This document shows, in pieces, positions 22,229 to 34,861 of a stretch of DNA of 64,000 nucleotides. Source of the DNA: Chamaecyparis obtusa (Eukaryota > Streptophyta > Pinopsida > Cupressales > Cupressaceae). Numbering within the stretch: the stretch's first letter is position 1; every line of letters begins with the position of its first letter. The DNA lies in contig BSBK01006350.1 of the NCBI GenBank assembly GCA_027943335.1, positions 124,001 to 188,000 of the forward strand, in the 5' to 3' direction. A program made the position numbers and the translations under genes. Below the pieces are notes generated by a model that made no database searches, was not told the DNA's origin, and saw nothing but the letters and a program-made list of their open reading frames with translations.

Positions 22229-24303
22229 TCAAGCGAACTCTCTGAGGATCTCCGCCACTTGAAATTCGAGCTCAGACACCTTGTCTGTAGCATCCTTGAG
22301 TTCAACCAGATCCTTGTTAGGTTCTTGCGTGTCTTTCTTCATTGTACTTGACCTTTTTCTCTTCCTCAGCCCTTCCTCTATGTTTTTATCTTTGCTGCTA
22401 TTTGGAGATTCCTCCTTGTTGCTCCGGTGTTCCTCAAATTTATTTATCAAGACTTTTATATTATCATTTGAGGCTTTGAGTATGATGTGGCTTTGCTCAG
22501 CAATTTTCTACAATGTCCCCTCCAAAATTTGCATTCTTTTCTTCACTTCCTCCATTTTACTCTCCATCTCATTCTTCTCCTCCACAAGTGTAATTTTTCT
22601 GCTATTACCCTCCCTCTCTAGTAGTCCCACCCAAAATTTTAATTCCTAAATTTCATGGAATGTCCATTTGGTAGTCCTGTAGCTATCTATTAGACTATTT
22701 TTAGCATTATTGAGGACATCCATCTGAGGATTTTCTTTGGTAATGTCACTCAAAATCACCAAGGCGGGGTCTATGATTTCCTCCATTTGTATCTTGCCTT
22801 CCTTGTTTTCCTTGACAAGGGTTTTCATCATTTCTCTCTGTAAACCCATCCTAACCAACACCTTGTGAAAGTCTCTCCAAACCACACTCTTCTCCTTGTC
22901 TATTATCCTAAAATCATACTGGTTAGTCCCTTGGTCATCGACACCCTACATTTGATTATCCTCTCTGCCCTGACCTTCCTCTTCTTCTTCACTTACCTTC
23001 TCTTCTTGCCCTTCTTCCTTATTCTCCTCATCCATTTTTCTTCTCTTCCTCTGTTTCCTACTACAATTTGTAACATCTTCCCTGTTTGTAGGCATTTTAA
23101 TGGCAAATTTTTTCTTCCCCTTCTTGTTCTCCTCAGTTTCCTCCTCCTCCCCAGAAGTTTCTTCCTTAGCTTTAGCATTATCACCCTCTGTGTCCATGCC
23201 TTCCACTTCCTCATCATAATCCCTGTCGGAGGAGACCTCAATGCAATGTTTAAGTTCTGGTTTCTCCTTGACCTATTTTTCCTTCTTTATCTTATTTTTC
23301 CCTTTTCTGTAATATGGGGAGGTGTCAGCACCAAGTCAGCATGCATGTCTTGGCTCTCCTCTGTGTCAGAAGGAACATACTCTTCTCCCCCCGAGTCGAG
23401 CTCTTCATCAGATTCTTCTATGCCCCCTTTTCCTTGCTTAATTTATTCTCCTATGGAATTTTCTTTGAAGTACTCATAAATTAAAAACAACAATCCTTCA
23501 TGAAAAGAAGGATTACCTATAGGTTTCTCCCTATAATCATTAATATTTTCATTGATTGACAAGTAGAGATAAAAAGGAATAGAGATTTTAGTCCCAAAGC
23601 TGAAATGGTTGAGAAGCACGAAATGGTAGGAGTATATGCGATCAAACCTCATGTCTAGAGAAATGTACTTGATTATCACTCTCAACACAAACCTCCATAG
23701 TGGTTTGATAGATCTCAGCAAGTAGTAAGTTCCATGTTTCTCAAGGGCCTTCTTCTCCGCTTTTCCTTTGGTGAATTCTGCCATAGCCTGACCAGAAATG
23801 TGACGATCTCTGTAGAATTTCTTCCCCACAATTGGTATGCCAGTCATAGTAGAAATGACCTCCTCTGTAACATTAAACTCAACCCCATCAATTTTCACAC
23901 TCCCCTCCTTCCAATTTTTCACCATTGTTTTGGTTACCGAGGGTTTCCATCCATGCATTCTTTCAATGAATGAAGTCACCTCCCCTTTGCTCAAAATCTC
24001 CCACACCTTCGACCGCCTTTTCCATTTCTCAACCTCATCCTCAAGTTCCCTTCTGTGGCGTTCCCCCACCATTATCCTTCTCTTTCTGTAGACAAAGCTT
24101 TTGGACACAAAGCACTTCAGACTTTTGGGCAAAATGCTGGTTTGAAATATGTTCTCGATCCTTCCCTTAACATTTTGAGAAGTACACCCAAAAATAGGCC
24201 TTGACGTGCAATGATGGTAGTTATCCAGGTGATTCGTACTTTGGCTCATGTTCTCCCACATCATATAATGGCACAAATTCCATAACACATAAAGTTTCAT
24301 CAT
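22229..24303 (-). pseudogene. LINE2 ORF3: conserved protein of unknown function after RNase H
   Basis: Starts at ATG 24303-24301, whose A is the last base of the ORF2 stop (TAATG). The first 286 codons are open. About 690 codons in all if one TAA (22-29 bases past the ENSIGE end) and a frameshift near 23250 are read through. Domain 1 (residues about 90-165): WEILSKGEVTSFIERMHG, PSVTKTMVKNWKEGSV, KIDGVEFNVTEEVISTMTGIP, GKKFYRDRHI. Domain 2: LDMRFDRIYSYHFVLLNHFS, IPFYLYLSINENI, HEGLLFLIYEYF. Then an acidic/basic region with KKFAIKMP..., and a C-terminal coiled coil. LINE3 carries a homologue with the same blocks. The '..NWKEG...GVEFNVTEEVI...TGIP..G' pattern resembles plant mobile-domain or 'putative plant transposon protein' families; that is inference. 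Function is unknown; a host-interaction or RNP role is possible. Confidence 0.8.
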
Positions 24304-27055
24304 TATATTGTGATTTTTCTGAATCTGCCCAAGATTCTTTCACTTTCCATTAATTCCTTGATTTCGAGCAGAATTAATTTCCCCTCCATCCATCTTTTCA
24401 CCTCATTTCTGATAGCCTAGTTGGCCAACTTGTCAGCAACTTGGTTTTCCTCCTTGTACTCATGAGCCATGTGGATTCTTTCAAAAGACTTAAGGAACTA
24501 GACACTTTCATTAATCAAGTTTGCAGTCATCTAGGTCGGCCTATTTTTCCCATTGAGGCAATCAATTATGTTTTTTGAGTCACCTTCCAACCAGAGGTTT
24601 CTTACTCCAATGTCCATAGCTAGCTTTATTGTTTGGTGAGCTGCAGTCGCCTTTGCAACATGGTTGGTTTGCACACCCAAAGGGGGTGAAATAGCCGCTA
24701 TGCCTTTCCCTTATTCATTTCTAATGATACCCCTAATCCCAGCCTGACCAGGGTTGCCTTTCGTAGCACCATTGAAGTTAGCTTTATGCCATCCCACTGG
24801 AGGAAGAGACCAACTACAATCCTCCCTCTTACTTCGATCCTTCTCCAAAGTACTGGTAAGTGGGTTATGGCCTTTGATAACAGTGTAGTTTTCAACCAGA
24901 GCATTAAAACTCTTGTGAAAAACCACCTTAGCATTAGCTTCTTTATCCCTAAAGATTCGGTTGTTCTGCTCCTTCCACACCCCCTAGAAAAAATGAGGAA
25001 GAGACCAAGCTGAAAAGTGTTGACTCACATCCCCCGCATCCCCACTTTGCCACTGTTGGAATAGTTCAATTATGCTATTGGGAGAAACCCAGGTCTACTT
25101 GAAAAAAGCTAGGAAATAAGACCATATATTCCTAGTGAAATGGCAGTGAATGAAAAGATGATCAACACTTTCCAATTGCAATTTACAAAGAATGCAGTGG
25201 TTAGGAATCTAATGGCCTCTCTTGATAAGATTGTCCACTGTCAATATTCTATTTTGAAGCAATAACCAGAAGAAGATGTTTATTTTGGGGGTTAAGCCAG
25301 CATACCAAGCTTTGGCCCAAATAGGGTTAGGACCACACCTCAGCATGGTATCATAGCCCGACACCACAATGTAATTGCCATCCTTAGTCAGTCCCCAAAC
25401 AAGCTCATCCTTGATTAGAGACAAGGGACAAAGCCTGATCTTGTTCATCACCGATTTGAGCTCCTGGGAAATCTCAGTCAAATTCACCCAATTCTCATTA
25501 GCCCTGTAGTCTCTCACCCTATAGCCAAATCTTTCCATGCACAGCATAGCCCATCTATTATACTGATCAAAATTCCATAAAGGCCCCACACCAAGCCAGT
25601 CATCAAGCCAAAAATTGATATCTTCACCATTACCAAGTTTCCATTTCACCTTCTCAAAGGCTAAGTCCTTTGTTTTTATGATGCCATTCCAGATTATTAA
25701 ACCCTTGGGTTCCTCATCTCTGCTGATAAACTGCTTTAGGTTTATGTTGGCTACATACTTATTTTCCAAAATGTCCCTCCATTCTCCTTTGGAAGTGAAT
25801 ATCCTCCAAATCTATTTAGCTTGCAGAGCCTTGTTGAGCTGCTTCAGGTTCCTAATCCCCAAACCAGCATGTTTTTTGGGCTTGCAAATGTTATCCCAGG
25901 CCACAAGTAGATACTTCTTATTACCTTCCGAACCAGCCCACAAAAACTTCTTCTGGATAGATTCCAAAGTAGCTGCCACTTTTGAAGGAATAGAAAAAAG
26001 GCTGAGAGTGTAGATTGGCAAGTTCTGAAGTGTAGACTTGATCAGAAGCACTTTACCAGCCTGGCTCAGGATGATACCCTTCCAGCCAGCTAGCTTTCTA
26101 TTGAACCTATCAATTAGGTTGTTGCAAAATTGATCAATAGGCCTTGTCCCCATAGGGAGGCCCAGATAGGTGGACAGAAGGGTCCCAATGCCATAGCCCA
26201 AGATATTAGCCATTTTCCTCTGTCTGCCCTCCAGAGTGTTGACAAAAAAGACCGAGCTCTTATTCCAATTAATGAGATGACCCATAGCATTAGAATAAGA
26301 GTTAAGAATGTTCTTCACCTGTCTGGCTTCCTTAACCGAGGCCTCTCCCCCAAGGATGGTGTCATCCACAAATTGCCGATGATTGAAGATTAGGTGTCCT
26401 GATGAGGGTTGCAAACCAACTAAATCACCTCTACTCCTTTTATCAAGGATCACTCTGCCCAAGCATTCAGCTAGAATAATAAAGAGAATGGGAGAGAGGG
26501 GGTCCCCTTTCCTAAGCCCTCTAGAGGATTTAAAGAAATCCATGGGGGAACCATTGATCATAACCACAAAGGTGGGGGTGGAGATCAGTTGAGAAATAAT
26601 TTTCCAAATGTTGTCATTAAAACCAAAACCATGCAAAACCTTATCCAGGAACACCCAATCCACCCTATCATAGGCCTTAGAAAAATCAAGCTTGAGCAAA
26701 AAGCCATCCTTATTTCCTTCCTCTAAAGAGTGTATAACCTCATGCACAACAATAATAGAATCTAGGATTTGTCTGCCTAGGAAAAAGCCCGTTTGTTGCG
26801 GGGAAATAATCTCTGGAAGGACTTTTAACATTCTTGTAGTTAACACTTTAGAAAAGATCTTGTAAAGAGAATTGCAAAGGCTAATAGGCCTAAAAGAGTC
26901 AAAAGTTTCCACACCTGGGACTTTAGGAATGAGAACCAAGAAGGTGGCATTAATCTCTTTGAGTAGACTCTTGGCTCCAAAGAATTCCTGCACAGCTTTA
27001 ACAAGATCCTCTTTAAGAATGTCCTAGTACATCTAAAAGAAGAACATAGGGAACC
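24303..27055 (-). pseudogene. LINE2 ORF2: reverse transcriptase, zinc finger and RNase H
   Basis: RT motifs in order: NATFLVLIPKV, FRPISLCNSLYKI, KLDFSKAYDRVDWVFL, GLRKGDPLSPILF, HRQFVDDTILGG (catalytic FVDD), LSTYLGLPMG, GWKGIILSQAGKVLLIKS. A thumb, then the zf-RVT region (NIFFWLLLQNRI, CILCKLQLESVDHLFIHC), then an RNase H domain (WHKANFNGATKGNPGQAGIR, ... LEGDSKNIID, ... EENQVADKLAN). The first RNase H Asp is Asn (FNGA instead of DGA), a likely loss. A 393-residue stretch (26993-25812) is open; elsewhere there are about six TAG/TAA stops. It ends ...FRKITI at TAA (24305-24303), which overlaps the ATG of ORF3. Confidence 0.92.
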
Positions 27056-27489
27056 CTCATCTCATAAGACATAAAATAAACTGTTAAATTTATTTAAAAA
27101 ACTAAATGTTTACCAATAATTTTTTTTCCACTGTAGAAACCCTCTCGGCTTAATCACAATATTGAGAGAGTTTACATTATTTTTATTGATAAGTTCTCAT
27201 TACTTCTCTTATAATCAACTTTGAGTCACCAAAGATGCACATTTATATAATTTTAAAGGATAAAGATATATGTAAATTAGATATAAGGGCTTCAAACACC
27301 ATATTGATATGGCACATAAGAAGTTGAGATGAGAGGACGAATGAATATGCTTTCCTAAAGGAGTTATTAATATGAAAACAACACTAAAGCCAGTTTGACA
27401 TCTAGAACTCTCAAAGAAAAAATTAGAGAGGTGCATAGTAGACACAATATTTGTGTCCAGAGGAAATTGTTTGGGTGGAAATGAAAGCT
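27056..27489. other. AT-rich gap between LINE fragments
   Basis: No domain or RNA gene is recognised. It may include the flank into which LINE2 inserted. Confidence 0.4.
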
Positions 27490-28381
27490 TCTAAGTCAAG
27501 TAAGAAAAATCCAACTTCTCAAGGCCTGCCTTCATAACATTCTTGTTTATTTCCTTTCTCTATTTGACTTCCCTAGATTGGTTGTTGATAACATTGAGAT
27601 AATTCAAAGGAATTTTCTATGTACTGGCATTGAGGATAAAATGAGATTGCCTTTGTCAAATGGGAAAAATTTTGTACTCCTAAGAGGAATAAAGGGTTAG
27701 GTATTAGAAAGATCAATTTTTTTAATAAATCCATGATAGAAAAATATAGTTGTCTTTTGATTCAAATTAAGAAGGATTGGGATGATATCATAAAATCTAA
27801 ATATCTTCAAAATAGACCTACCGATTCTTTTATGTGTGATGTTGAGATCCCCTTTAGGTCTCCTTTTTGGAACAACCTTCTAAAAGTTAAGGTTATCATC
27901 TAAAAAGAAGCAAGAAAATTGTTGGTGATGGTAAAGATTCTAGATTCTAGGAAGATATATGAGATAAGGAAAACCCCTTGGCTTCTATCAACACTTTCAA
28001 GGATCTCTGAGAAATCCTCGCTAGGAAGAATGGTGATGCTATGAGCAATTATCTATCCTAGAAGAATAACAAAGTTGAATGAAAAGACTTTAAAGAATAG
28101 CTTCAAAATATTGGGTAAAGATCCTTACAAGATAGAAAACACTTTGAAGGGGACATTAATAAGTTTCACCCCCTTTTTTCCTAACTACTCCTTATTTTCT
28201 CCTTTTATAATCTTGATGAATGTATTTGGAATTATAACAAATCAAGGAATTTTACTGTAAAATTGACATATTCGGCTATAGAGACCTATGAAGAAAGTAA
28301 AAAATTATGGAAGAGTATCTGGATTCCTTACCTCACTCCAAAAGTTAATTATTTTTTATGGATCTTAGCTCATGGGAATGT
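27490..28381 (+). pseudogene. LINE4 fragment: RT thumb and connection region, plus strand
   Basis: Readable across three frames: YFLSLFDFPRLVVDNIEIIQ, then RNF(L)CTG, CTPKRNKGLGIRKINFFNKS, WDDIIKSKYLQ and finally WIPYLTPKVNYFLWI. These match the L1 thumb region (compare LINE2 'LSLFSIPSKVAATLESIQKKFL...CKPKKHAGLGIRNL') and the start of zf-RVT. Frameshifts and stops are frequent. It ends exactly where element B's LTR begins (28382), so B inserted into it. Its continuation after B is not present because B's 3' LTR is truncated. Confidence 0.75.
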
Positions 28382-29657
28382 TGATGAGCCCAAAGATTGT
28401 CATATTTTGTTATTGTTGTGTCTAGGTCTTCATTATCCTATTTCTACTTAGTCTTTGGTCTCATGTCTATTTTGTCTATAAACTTTGGTAATGTTGGGTT
28501 GGTTGTTGAACAAGCTTAGACATTTGGGTTTGGATGTTTTAGAAGACTTTTACTAAAACCTATACAATATGCAAATAAATGATTATAAATACATTTCTCT
28601 ATGGTTATGTTTTAATTAATGAATGGATGTGTGATTAATAAATGTATGTCGTATATCATGGATATACTATTTTTATTTATTTTTATAATATTTATGATAT
28701 AGGATGAAGGTAGTTGAAGTGGTTGCAAAGGAAAGACTCAGTCCTACAACAAAAGTAGGGAGACAATTATAAGACCCACTCCTACAAAAGAATCAATTGA
28801 ATAGTTGGCTCATAAGAGATTGCAAACATGGACTAATGAATGAGTTAGGAGTCTAGGATCTTTATTCCAAGAGAATCTAGGGGAAATTGATGCTAAATCC
28901 ATTCCTTATATTTCTAAATAAGTTTACTTATTCTTAAATTCATGAATGACATGCACCTTCTTCCTTGGATGTAATAAATTCTTTCCTATATTATTGGGCA
29001 TAGTTAGTTAGTATTTTATTTTCCTGTTATAAATAAATAGCTACTCCTCTATAAAGTAATATCCATATAGAGATCAATTAAGAAGTTTTAATAGTTTCCT
29101 TGAAGTTCAATCTAGCTATGTATGTAATGGAATTAGTTTTGATGAATAAAGTGATGAAGTTAAATGAGAATCTATCTTGAGTAACTAAATTATAGATGAT
29201 TGTTGAGGGAGCCCACTTAGTAAGTAATCCCAGTTAGATTTAGTTTATATGTTCTTAGAAGTTTTTAGTTTGATCTTTGGTGTTGAATTGTTCCTGCAGC
29301 TATTAGGAAGTCCATTCCTTATGACTATTCCCACAACCATTGCAAGCCAAGTAGCTCTTGTCTGATAAAAACCAATCTTTTCTTTATTTCAAGTTGCATG
29401 TGTTTGTTTCAATTCATAATTCTATTCAACAATTATTTAAGTTGTTTCCTTTAAATCTTCCATTTCCTGTATCTTAGGTAAAATAGTTTTAGTGGGTACT
29501 TAGTGTGCATATTGTGTTGCACCATTTCAAGTACACATCCCTAGATTAATAATTTAAATGTCTCTTCACAATAAGATATTTAACTACTTGGAAATGATGT
29601 CCAATCCTTAAGTTGAGCTATAGGCTGAGTTATTCATTCAATTTATGGAACTAACCA
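28382..29657 (+). repeat. 5' LTR of element B (about 1.28 kb)
   Basis: Begins TGATGAGCCCAAAG and ends ...AACTAACCA, three to four bases before the primer site. Only its first ~150 bp has a partner, at 38399-38551. Confidence 0.75.
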
Positions 29658-29661
29658 TTTT

Positions 29662-29679
29662 TGGCATCATTTTTGGGGA
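29662..29679 (+). other. Degraded primer-binding site of element B
   Basis: TGGCATCATTTTTGGGGA matches 12 of 18 bases of the Athila-type site TGGCGCCGTTGCCGGGGA (recalled as tRNA-Asp type). Five of the six differences are C to T or G to A, as expected from decay of methylated sites. Confidence 0.65.
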
Positions 29680-29899
29680 TGGTGTCAAGCTAAGAGCCTA
29701 ATTAAGCCATTGATAGGAGTTATTTTGAATCCTTTCTTCAGAAACTTCCATTTTCAAAGACCTACTAGATTGCATTCTTCTAATCCATTGCATGCATATA
29801 AGAAGAAGAGATTCCTTAGGTATATATCTCCCCAATTACCTTATTAACTGATTAGGAGAGATATTTGTGCAAAAAGGAGACCCATAAGAAGAACAAGAG

Positions 29900-30848
29900 A
29901 TCCCTTTTGATGAATTTGTTCCAATTTTTCCCTCATCCCCATCCTCCTCAAAAGAAGAACCTCTTGTATTCCAAAATCTTGAAGATCCTATAGACCTCAA
30001 CCCTTTTGCAAAAATATTAGCCAATTTTTACATTCACCATATTGATATCCTTCCCAATGAAGACCAGGAACCTGATAACCAATTGGCTTTGGTAGTCTAT
30101 CAAGCTAGAGGTCCACCAAAAAATCCACCAAGAATGGTAGCTTCATTTCCATTCCCTCTTATTGATTAGGAAGATAATCTAAACATAAATATTATTCTTT
30201 ATTTATCTCTTCCTAATTTTTATGGCTTAGTGATAGAGGACCCTAATACCTTTATTTTTGAGTTTGATATCCTTTGTAGAAGTTATGACTACACTAGTGA
30301 TGCTCATAAGCTTAATTTTTTTCCTGCAACTTTGAAGGATTTAGCCTTAAGATGGTTAATGGGTCTAGGATATGATGTCATATGTAACTGGGATGAGATG
30401 AAGACTAAGTTCTTGGAAAAAATATAAGAAATATTGTAGAGGTAATGATATGAGAGGAGATGACATCTTTAAGATGTCTCAAAAGGAAGATGAGATTTTG
30501 GAAGACTATATAGCTTAGTTTCTCTTCAACCTCTAAAATAACACTCAACATGAGCTTAACGAGGAATCACAAAAGCCACTCTTTTTGAGAGGATTAAATA
30601 AAAGATGTATTCAAGCTCTATATTTTATAGCAGGAGGAGACATAACTCAAGAAAATTGGGATGACATTAAGAAGATATGCCATAACTATTCAAGAGGTGT
30701 TGTTAAGAAAGGAAGAGGATATATATCTACTATGGAAAATTCCAATGGTACCGGTGTCTCAAGGACAAAGATAAGTCATCTATTGTCATACTTTAGGAAA
30801 TATATTATCAACTCAATCACCTACATAACCTCTGCCAAACCCCAATAG
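29900..30848 (+). pseudogene. Gag of element B
   Basis: The retrotransposon gag domain is clear: PNTFIFEFDILCRSYDYTSD, HKLNFFPATLKDLALRWLMG, NWDEMKTKFLEKI. A frameshift follows, then DMRGDDIFKMSQKEDEILEDYI...LFLRGLNKRCIQALYFIAGG, NWDDIKKICHNYSRG. Upstream residues are acidic/proline-rich (EEPLVFQNLEDPIDLNPFAK). Gag forms the virus-like particle. No zinc knuckle was found after it. Confidence 0.82.
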
Positions 30849-31316
30849 TAAGCCGCAACAATAGAAGAAAATTATGTATTCTATAGATTCAAATCAATAC
30901 CCAACATATGCCCTCAATATTGGTAATATCATTTAAGGTCTGGTACTACTTTTCCTACCCTAGAAAAACTTATAATCACAAAAATTCCAAATCAAGAATT
31001 AGAACAAGTGAACAATCCTAATATTCCCAATATACCTCCTCACATCAATTCACCAAAAGAGCCTGACATCCAAAAGAAAACTATTCCACCTTTTCCTCAA
31101 AGGTTACAAGTTGAAGGACCCAAACCTAAAGAGGAAGATGCATTTGATAGTATTGACCATCTCAAGCACATTTGAGTTCAAATTCCAATTTTTCAAGCCA
31201 TCGAGGATTTTCTTATTTATGAAAAAACTATCAAGTAATCTTGTCTCAAGAAACTTGGTAGGAAGAGAAAGAAAGATCCTCAAACTATCCATGTTATTTT
31301 CCAATTAGCAGATATC

Positions 31317-31735
31317 ATGTTAGGTAAAGTTGTAATTCCCAAGTATTCAGATCCTGGTAGCCCAATGTTTGAAATTATCATTAATGGTCAATCTGTGAAA
31401 AATGCCTTAATTGATCTAGGTGAATCCATTAATGTCATGACTAAGGACACCATGCAACAATTGAATATCTTAAATATTATATCCACTTCTATTATCCTGC
31501 AGCTTGCAAATAGTTCAACTGTGAAACTTGATGGGATAACATAGGATGTAATTGTGACTTTAAATTCTTGGGAATATCTAGTAGACTTCGTGATATTATC
31601 TCATAAAGTAACACTTGGGGGATATCCTATCATCTTAGGAAGGCCATGTAAGACACTATTGATGCATGTATAGGTTTCCATTCTGGAGATATGACCATTT
31701 CAGATGGACTAACAACTAAGAAATTAACCTTGTAA
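31317..31735 (+). pseudogene. Aspartic protease of element B
   Basis: KNALIDLGESINVMTKDTM corresponds to the plant gypsy protease box A(L/C)xDLGAS(I/V)NxMP, with the usual Ala after Gly replaced by Glu. The second conserved part follows: ILQLANSSTVKLDGI...DVIVTL, DFVILSHKV, GGYPIILGRPC, the ILGRPFL-like end box. The frame is broken by TAG (CAG/CAA-like). Confidence 0.78.
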
Positions 31736-32159
31736 CCCCTGGTCAGCCTCAACCAGATTTAGCTCAGCTTTTTTGGCAAGATTTAGGAGAAGACAGAAAA
31801 GAAATGAATTCAGTAGCCCAATTAATAATGTTATAGATAATTAATTTCCTATAGCTACAAGGAGAAGAATAATTTCTCACAAAGATTATATAGAATAACT
31901 ATGGAGTAAGTGATCAATCCTTTAATTGTCCTCTGTTGCACCATGCCTCATGTAGCCATTGTATTCTCAATCTAAATCGTTTGATATTTCTATAGCTCAT
32001 GATATCTTTCATAATTTTCTTTCTCATGAGATCCAAATTCCTCCTTTGACTGTAGCCTCCATGATAGAACTAAAAAACCAAATAGAGGTGTCTCCAAGTC
32101 ATTGCTTGAACATAAACAACAATTTTACTCAGTCAAAATAGTCATCTTTAATTAAGCTA

Positions 32160-33540
32160 CTACAAGAACACAAGCATGCCCTTGCATGGGATTATAGAGA
32201 TATGAAGGGATTAGATCCTAAGTTGTGTACCCATAGTATCTATATAAAGGAATGAAGTATGTATGTGAGATAGCCTCAAAGGAGAGTGAATCCTGCCCTT
32301 TAGGAGATAGTTAAAACTAAATTGCACAAATTGTTAGATGTTGGTTGTATTTACCCTATCTCAATTAGTTATTGGTTTTCACCTTTAGTAAGTGTGCCTA
32401 AGAAAGGTGGTAAATGGATATTATTTATAGATTATAGAGAGTTGAACACTGCAACTAAAAGGGATCATTTTCCCTTGCCTTTTGTTGATCAAGTCCTGGA
32501 TTCATTAGTTGGAAATAAATACTTCTTAGTCATGGATAGGTACAGTGGATATAATAAAATAAGGATTTCTCCTAAAGACCAAGAAAACACCACTTTTACC
32601 TATCCTTGGGGAACTTTTGCATACTCTGTTTTACCCTCTGTCCTATGTAACACTCCAAGCGCATTTCAATGAGTAGCCATTAGTATCTTTTCATATATTT
32701 CTCATGATTATATGGAGATTTATAGGGATGATTTTACCACTTATGGAGTAACATATAAAGAGGCCTTAGCTAATTTAGAGAAGGCCCTCACAAGGTGTGA
32801 AGAGCACAATCTCTCTTTAAATAGTGAGAAATGTTTCATGATGATGCAAGAAGGTGTTGTCCTAGGTCATTATATTTCTTAGGTTGGTATACAAGTTGAC
32901 CCTACTAAGATACAAGTTAATATTGTTACTTTACCTACTCCTTCTAAGCAGAAGGATGTTAGGAGATTCTAAGGTCATGTTGGTTACTATAGAAGATTCA
33001 TTAAGGATTTTAGTAAAATAGCAACCCCATTGTATACACTCCTCACAAAGGAATCTAAGTTCAATTGGAATAAGGCATGTGAATATTTCTTCCTATATCT
33101 CAAGACTTTTCTAACCCAAGCCCCTATACTTAGAGGTCCTAATTGGAAAATACCATTTCACATCTTTATTGATGCTTTAGATTATGCAATTAGAGATGTG
33201 CTAGGAAAAAAATAGGATTCCATTGAAAATCTTATTTATTTTATCAGTGAAAAACCCCAAGGGGATAAGATTAACTACATAGTCATAGAGAAGGAATTAC
33301 TAGTAGTAGTTTATACACTCAATAAGTTCTACCACTATGTTACAAGATATCAATTTTTTATTCATACTAATCATGCAAGAATCAAATATTTGATGAAAAA
33401 TCCTATAATCTTAGGATGGATAGCATGTTGGTTGTTGTTGTTGTAGGAGTTTGATATTACTATCATTGATAAACCAGGAAAATCCAATGTAGTTCCTGAA
33501 TTTTGTCTCAACTACATAATGTTGATGATTCATAGGTAAT
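32160..33540 (+). pseudogene. Reverse transcriptase and RNase H of element B
   Basis: RT blocks: KLLDVGCIYPISISYWFSPL, VPKKGGKWILFIDYREL(N), DHFPLPFVDQVLDSLVGN, FLVMDRYSGYNKIRISPKD, TFAYSVLPSVLCNTPSAFQ, then YMEIYRDDFTTYG (YRDD at the active site, usual Y(I/V/M)DD), NLSLNSEKC(F), VVLGHYIS, YYRRFIKDFSKIATPL. RNase H: FHIFIDALDYAI (first catalytic Asp kept), NYIVIEKELLVVVYTLNKF (Glu), FIHTNHARIKYLM (TDH box degraded to TNH). At least six in-frame stops. Confidence 0.9.
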
Positions 33541-33565
33541 TGATGATAGTTTCCCTAATAAAAAC

Positions 33566-34860
33566 TTGTTCTTAATATCTACTAAATCACCTTGGTATAA
33601 AGATATAGAAAAATATTTGGCTGCTAATAAGGTGCCATCTTACTTCTCACCTAAAGAAAAGTGTCTTCTTATAGTGAAAAGTTTTATTTTTTCTTGGATA
33701 GAAAATTGTATGTTGTACACACGACCGGATCAGATAATGAGAAGATGTTTCCAAGAAGATGAAACAGATGATATCCAACATTCATTTCATGATGAACCAT
33801 GTGGTGGGAACTTTGTATTAAAATGAATATCCATGAAGGTTTTTATCAATAGGCTATTATTGGCCTAGACTACACAAGGATACAACTTGCTATACATAGA
33901 AATGTGATAGATGCTAATGTATGGACCACCCAACAAGGCTCAATGAGATACCATTGCACCCTCAGATAGTAGTAACCCATTTTGACAAATGGGGAATGGA
34001 GTTTATTATACCTATTGATCCCCCATCCAATGGGAAGTCATACATCTTGGTATGTATTGATTATGTAACCAAATGGGTAGAGGTTAGAGCTATGACACAT
34101 ACAACAGATAATCAGGTGACATAATTATTATATGAGGATATTTTGACCAAATATGGAGTTCATAGAGAACTAGTCACAAACCAAGGAGCCTGGATTACTT
34201 ATACATTGGTTACAACATTCACGAATGAGTATAACATATGCCATTGAAAGTCCAATCCATATCACCTTCAGGCTAATTGATAGGTAGAGGTCACTAATCA
34301 GGAGACTGAGTCTATTTTAACAAAGATAGAGTAGTTTCATACGAAAGACTAGAGAAATAAAGATATTGAAGCATTTTGGGCCTACAGAACAACTTGGAAA
34401 ATAACTATAGGGTTCACACCCTTTGATTTTCTCTCTGAAAAAGATGCCATGATGCCTATTGAGTTTGAACATAAGACTTGAATAATAGCATTGGAGTTCA
34501 ACATTGATCTTCCTATAGAACACCATGAACGACTCCTACAACTCAATGCTCTTGATGAAATGAGGAAAGTTTCCCTACAACACAGGGAAGTAATAAAAAA
34601 ATTAGCACAAAAAGTGGCATGAAAGTCACATAAAGTCAAAGCAATTTGTACATGATGAGTGAGATTTACTATATGATTCCCCCTTCCAGGAGAATTGAGG
34701 TAAGTTAACTACACAGTGGCTAGGTCCTTATGAGATTCAACATATTTTTTACAATGGATAGGTTCAATTGACTACCACAGATCCAATCAACTTCAAGCTA
34801 TTGGGAAATGGCCATTGTCTTTACCTATGTCACAAACCTTCCTCTATGTTTGATTTCCTG
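33566..34860 (+). pseudogene. Integrase of element B
   Basis: YTRPDQIMRRCFQEDE...HSFHDEPCGGNF is the start of the HHCC region. The core has THFDKWGMEFIIPIDPPSNGKSYILVCIDYVTKWVE (the first catalytic Asp of WGMDF is Glu), LTKYGVHRELVTNQGAWI (second Asp of the SDNG box is NQG), NPYHLQAN and AFWAYRTTWKITIGFTPF(D). The C-terminal part reads LDEMRKVSLQHREVI and FDFLK. At least two catalytic residues are lost. Confidence 0.85.
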
Positions 34861-34861
34861 A

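Larger units (their letters stand above)
21991..27055 (-). mobile_element. LINE2: 5'-truncated L1-type LINE with RT, RNase H and a third ORF
   Basis: The 3' tail appears as poly-T at about 21991-22003. Upstream on the minus strand come ORF3 (24303-22229) and ORF2 (27055-24303). ORF2 begins inside the RT (GFPMFFF...), so endonuclease and ORF1 were lost by 5' truncation, as is typical of LINE insertions. No clear target duplication was found. LINE2 is less decayed than LINE1 and LINE3. Confidence 0.9.

Noticed and set aside
22281..23479. Plus-strand hydrophobic frames opposite LINE2 ORF3
   Set aside because: They are the antisense of a Lys/Glu-rich coiled-coil region, which always reads Phe/Leu/Ser-rich.
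33566..34640. Active integrase or intact retrovirus-like element B
   Set aside because: Stops in every domain and changes at catalytic positions (WGME, NQG).
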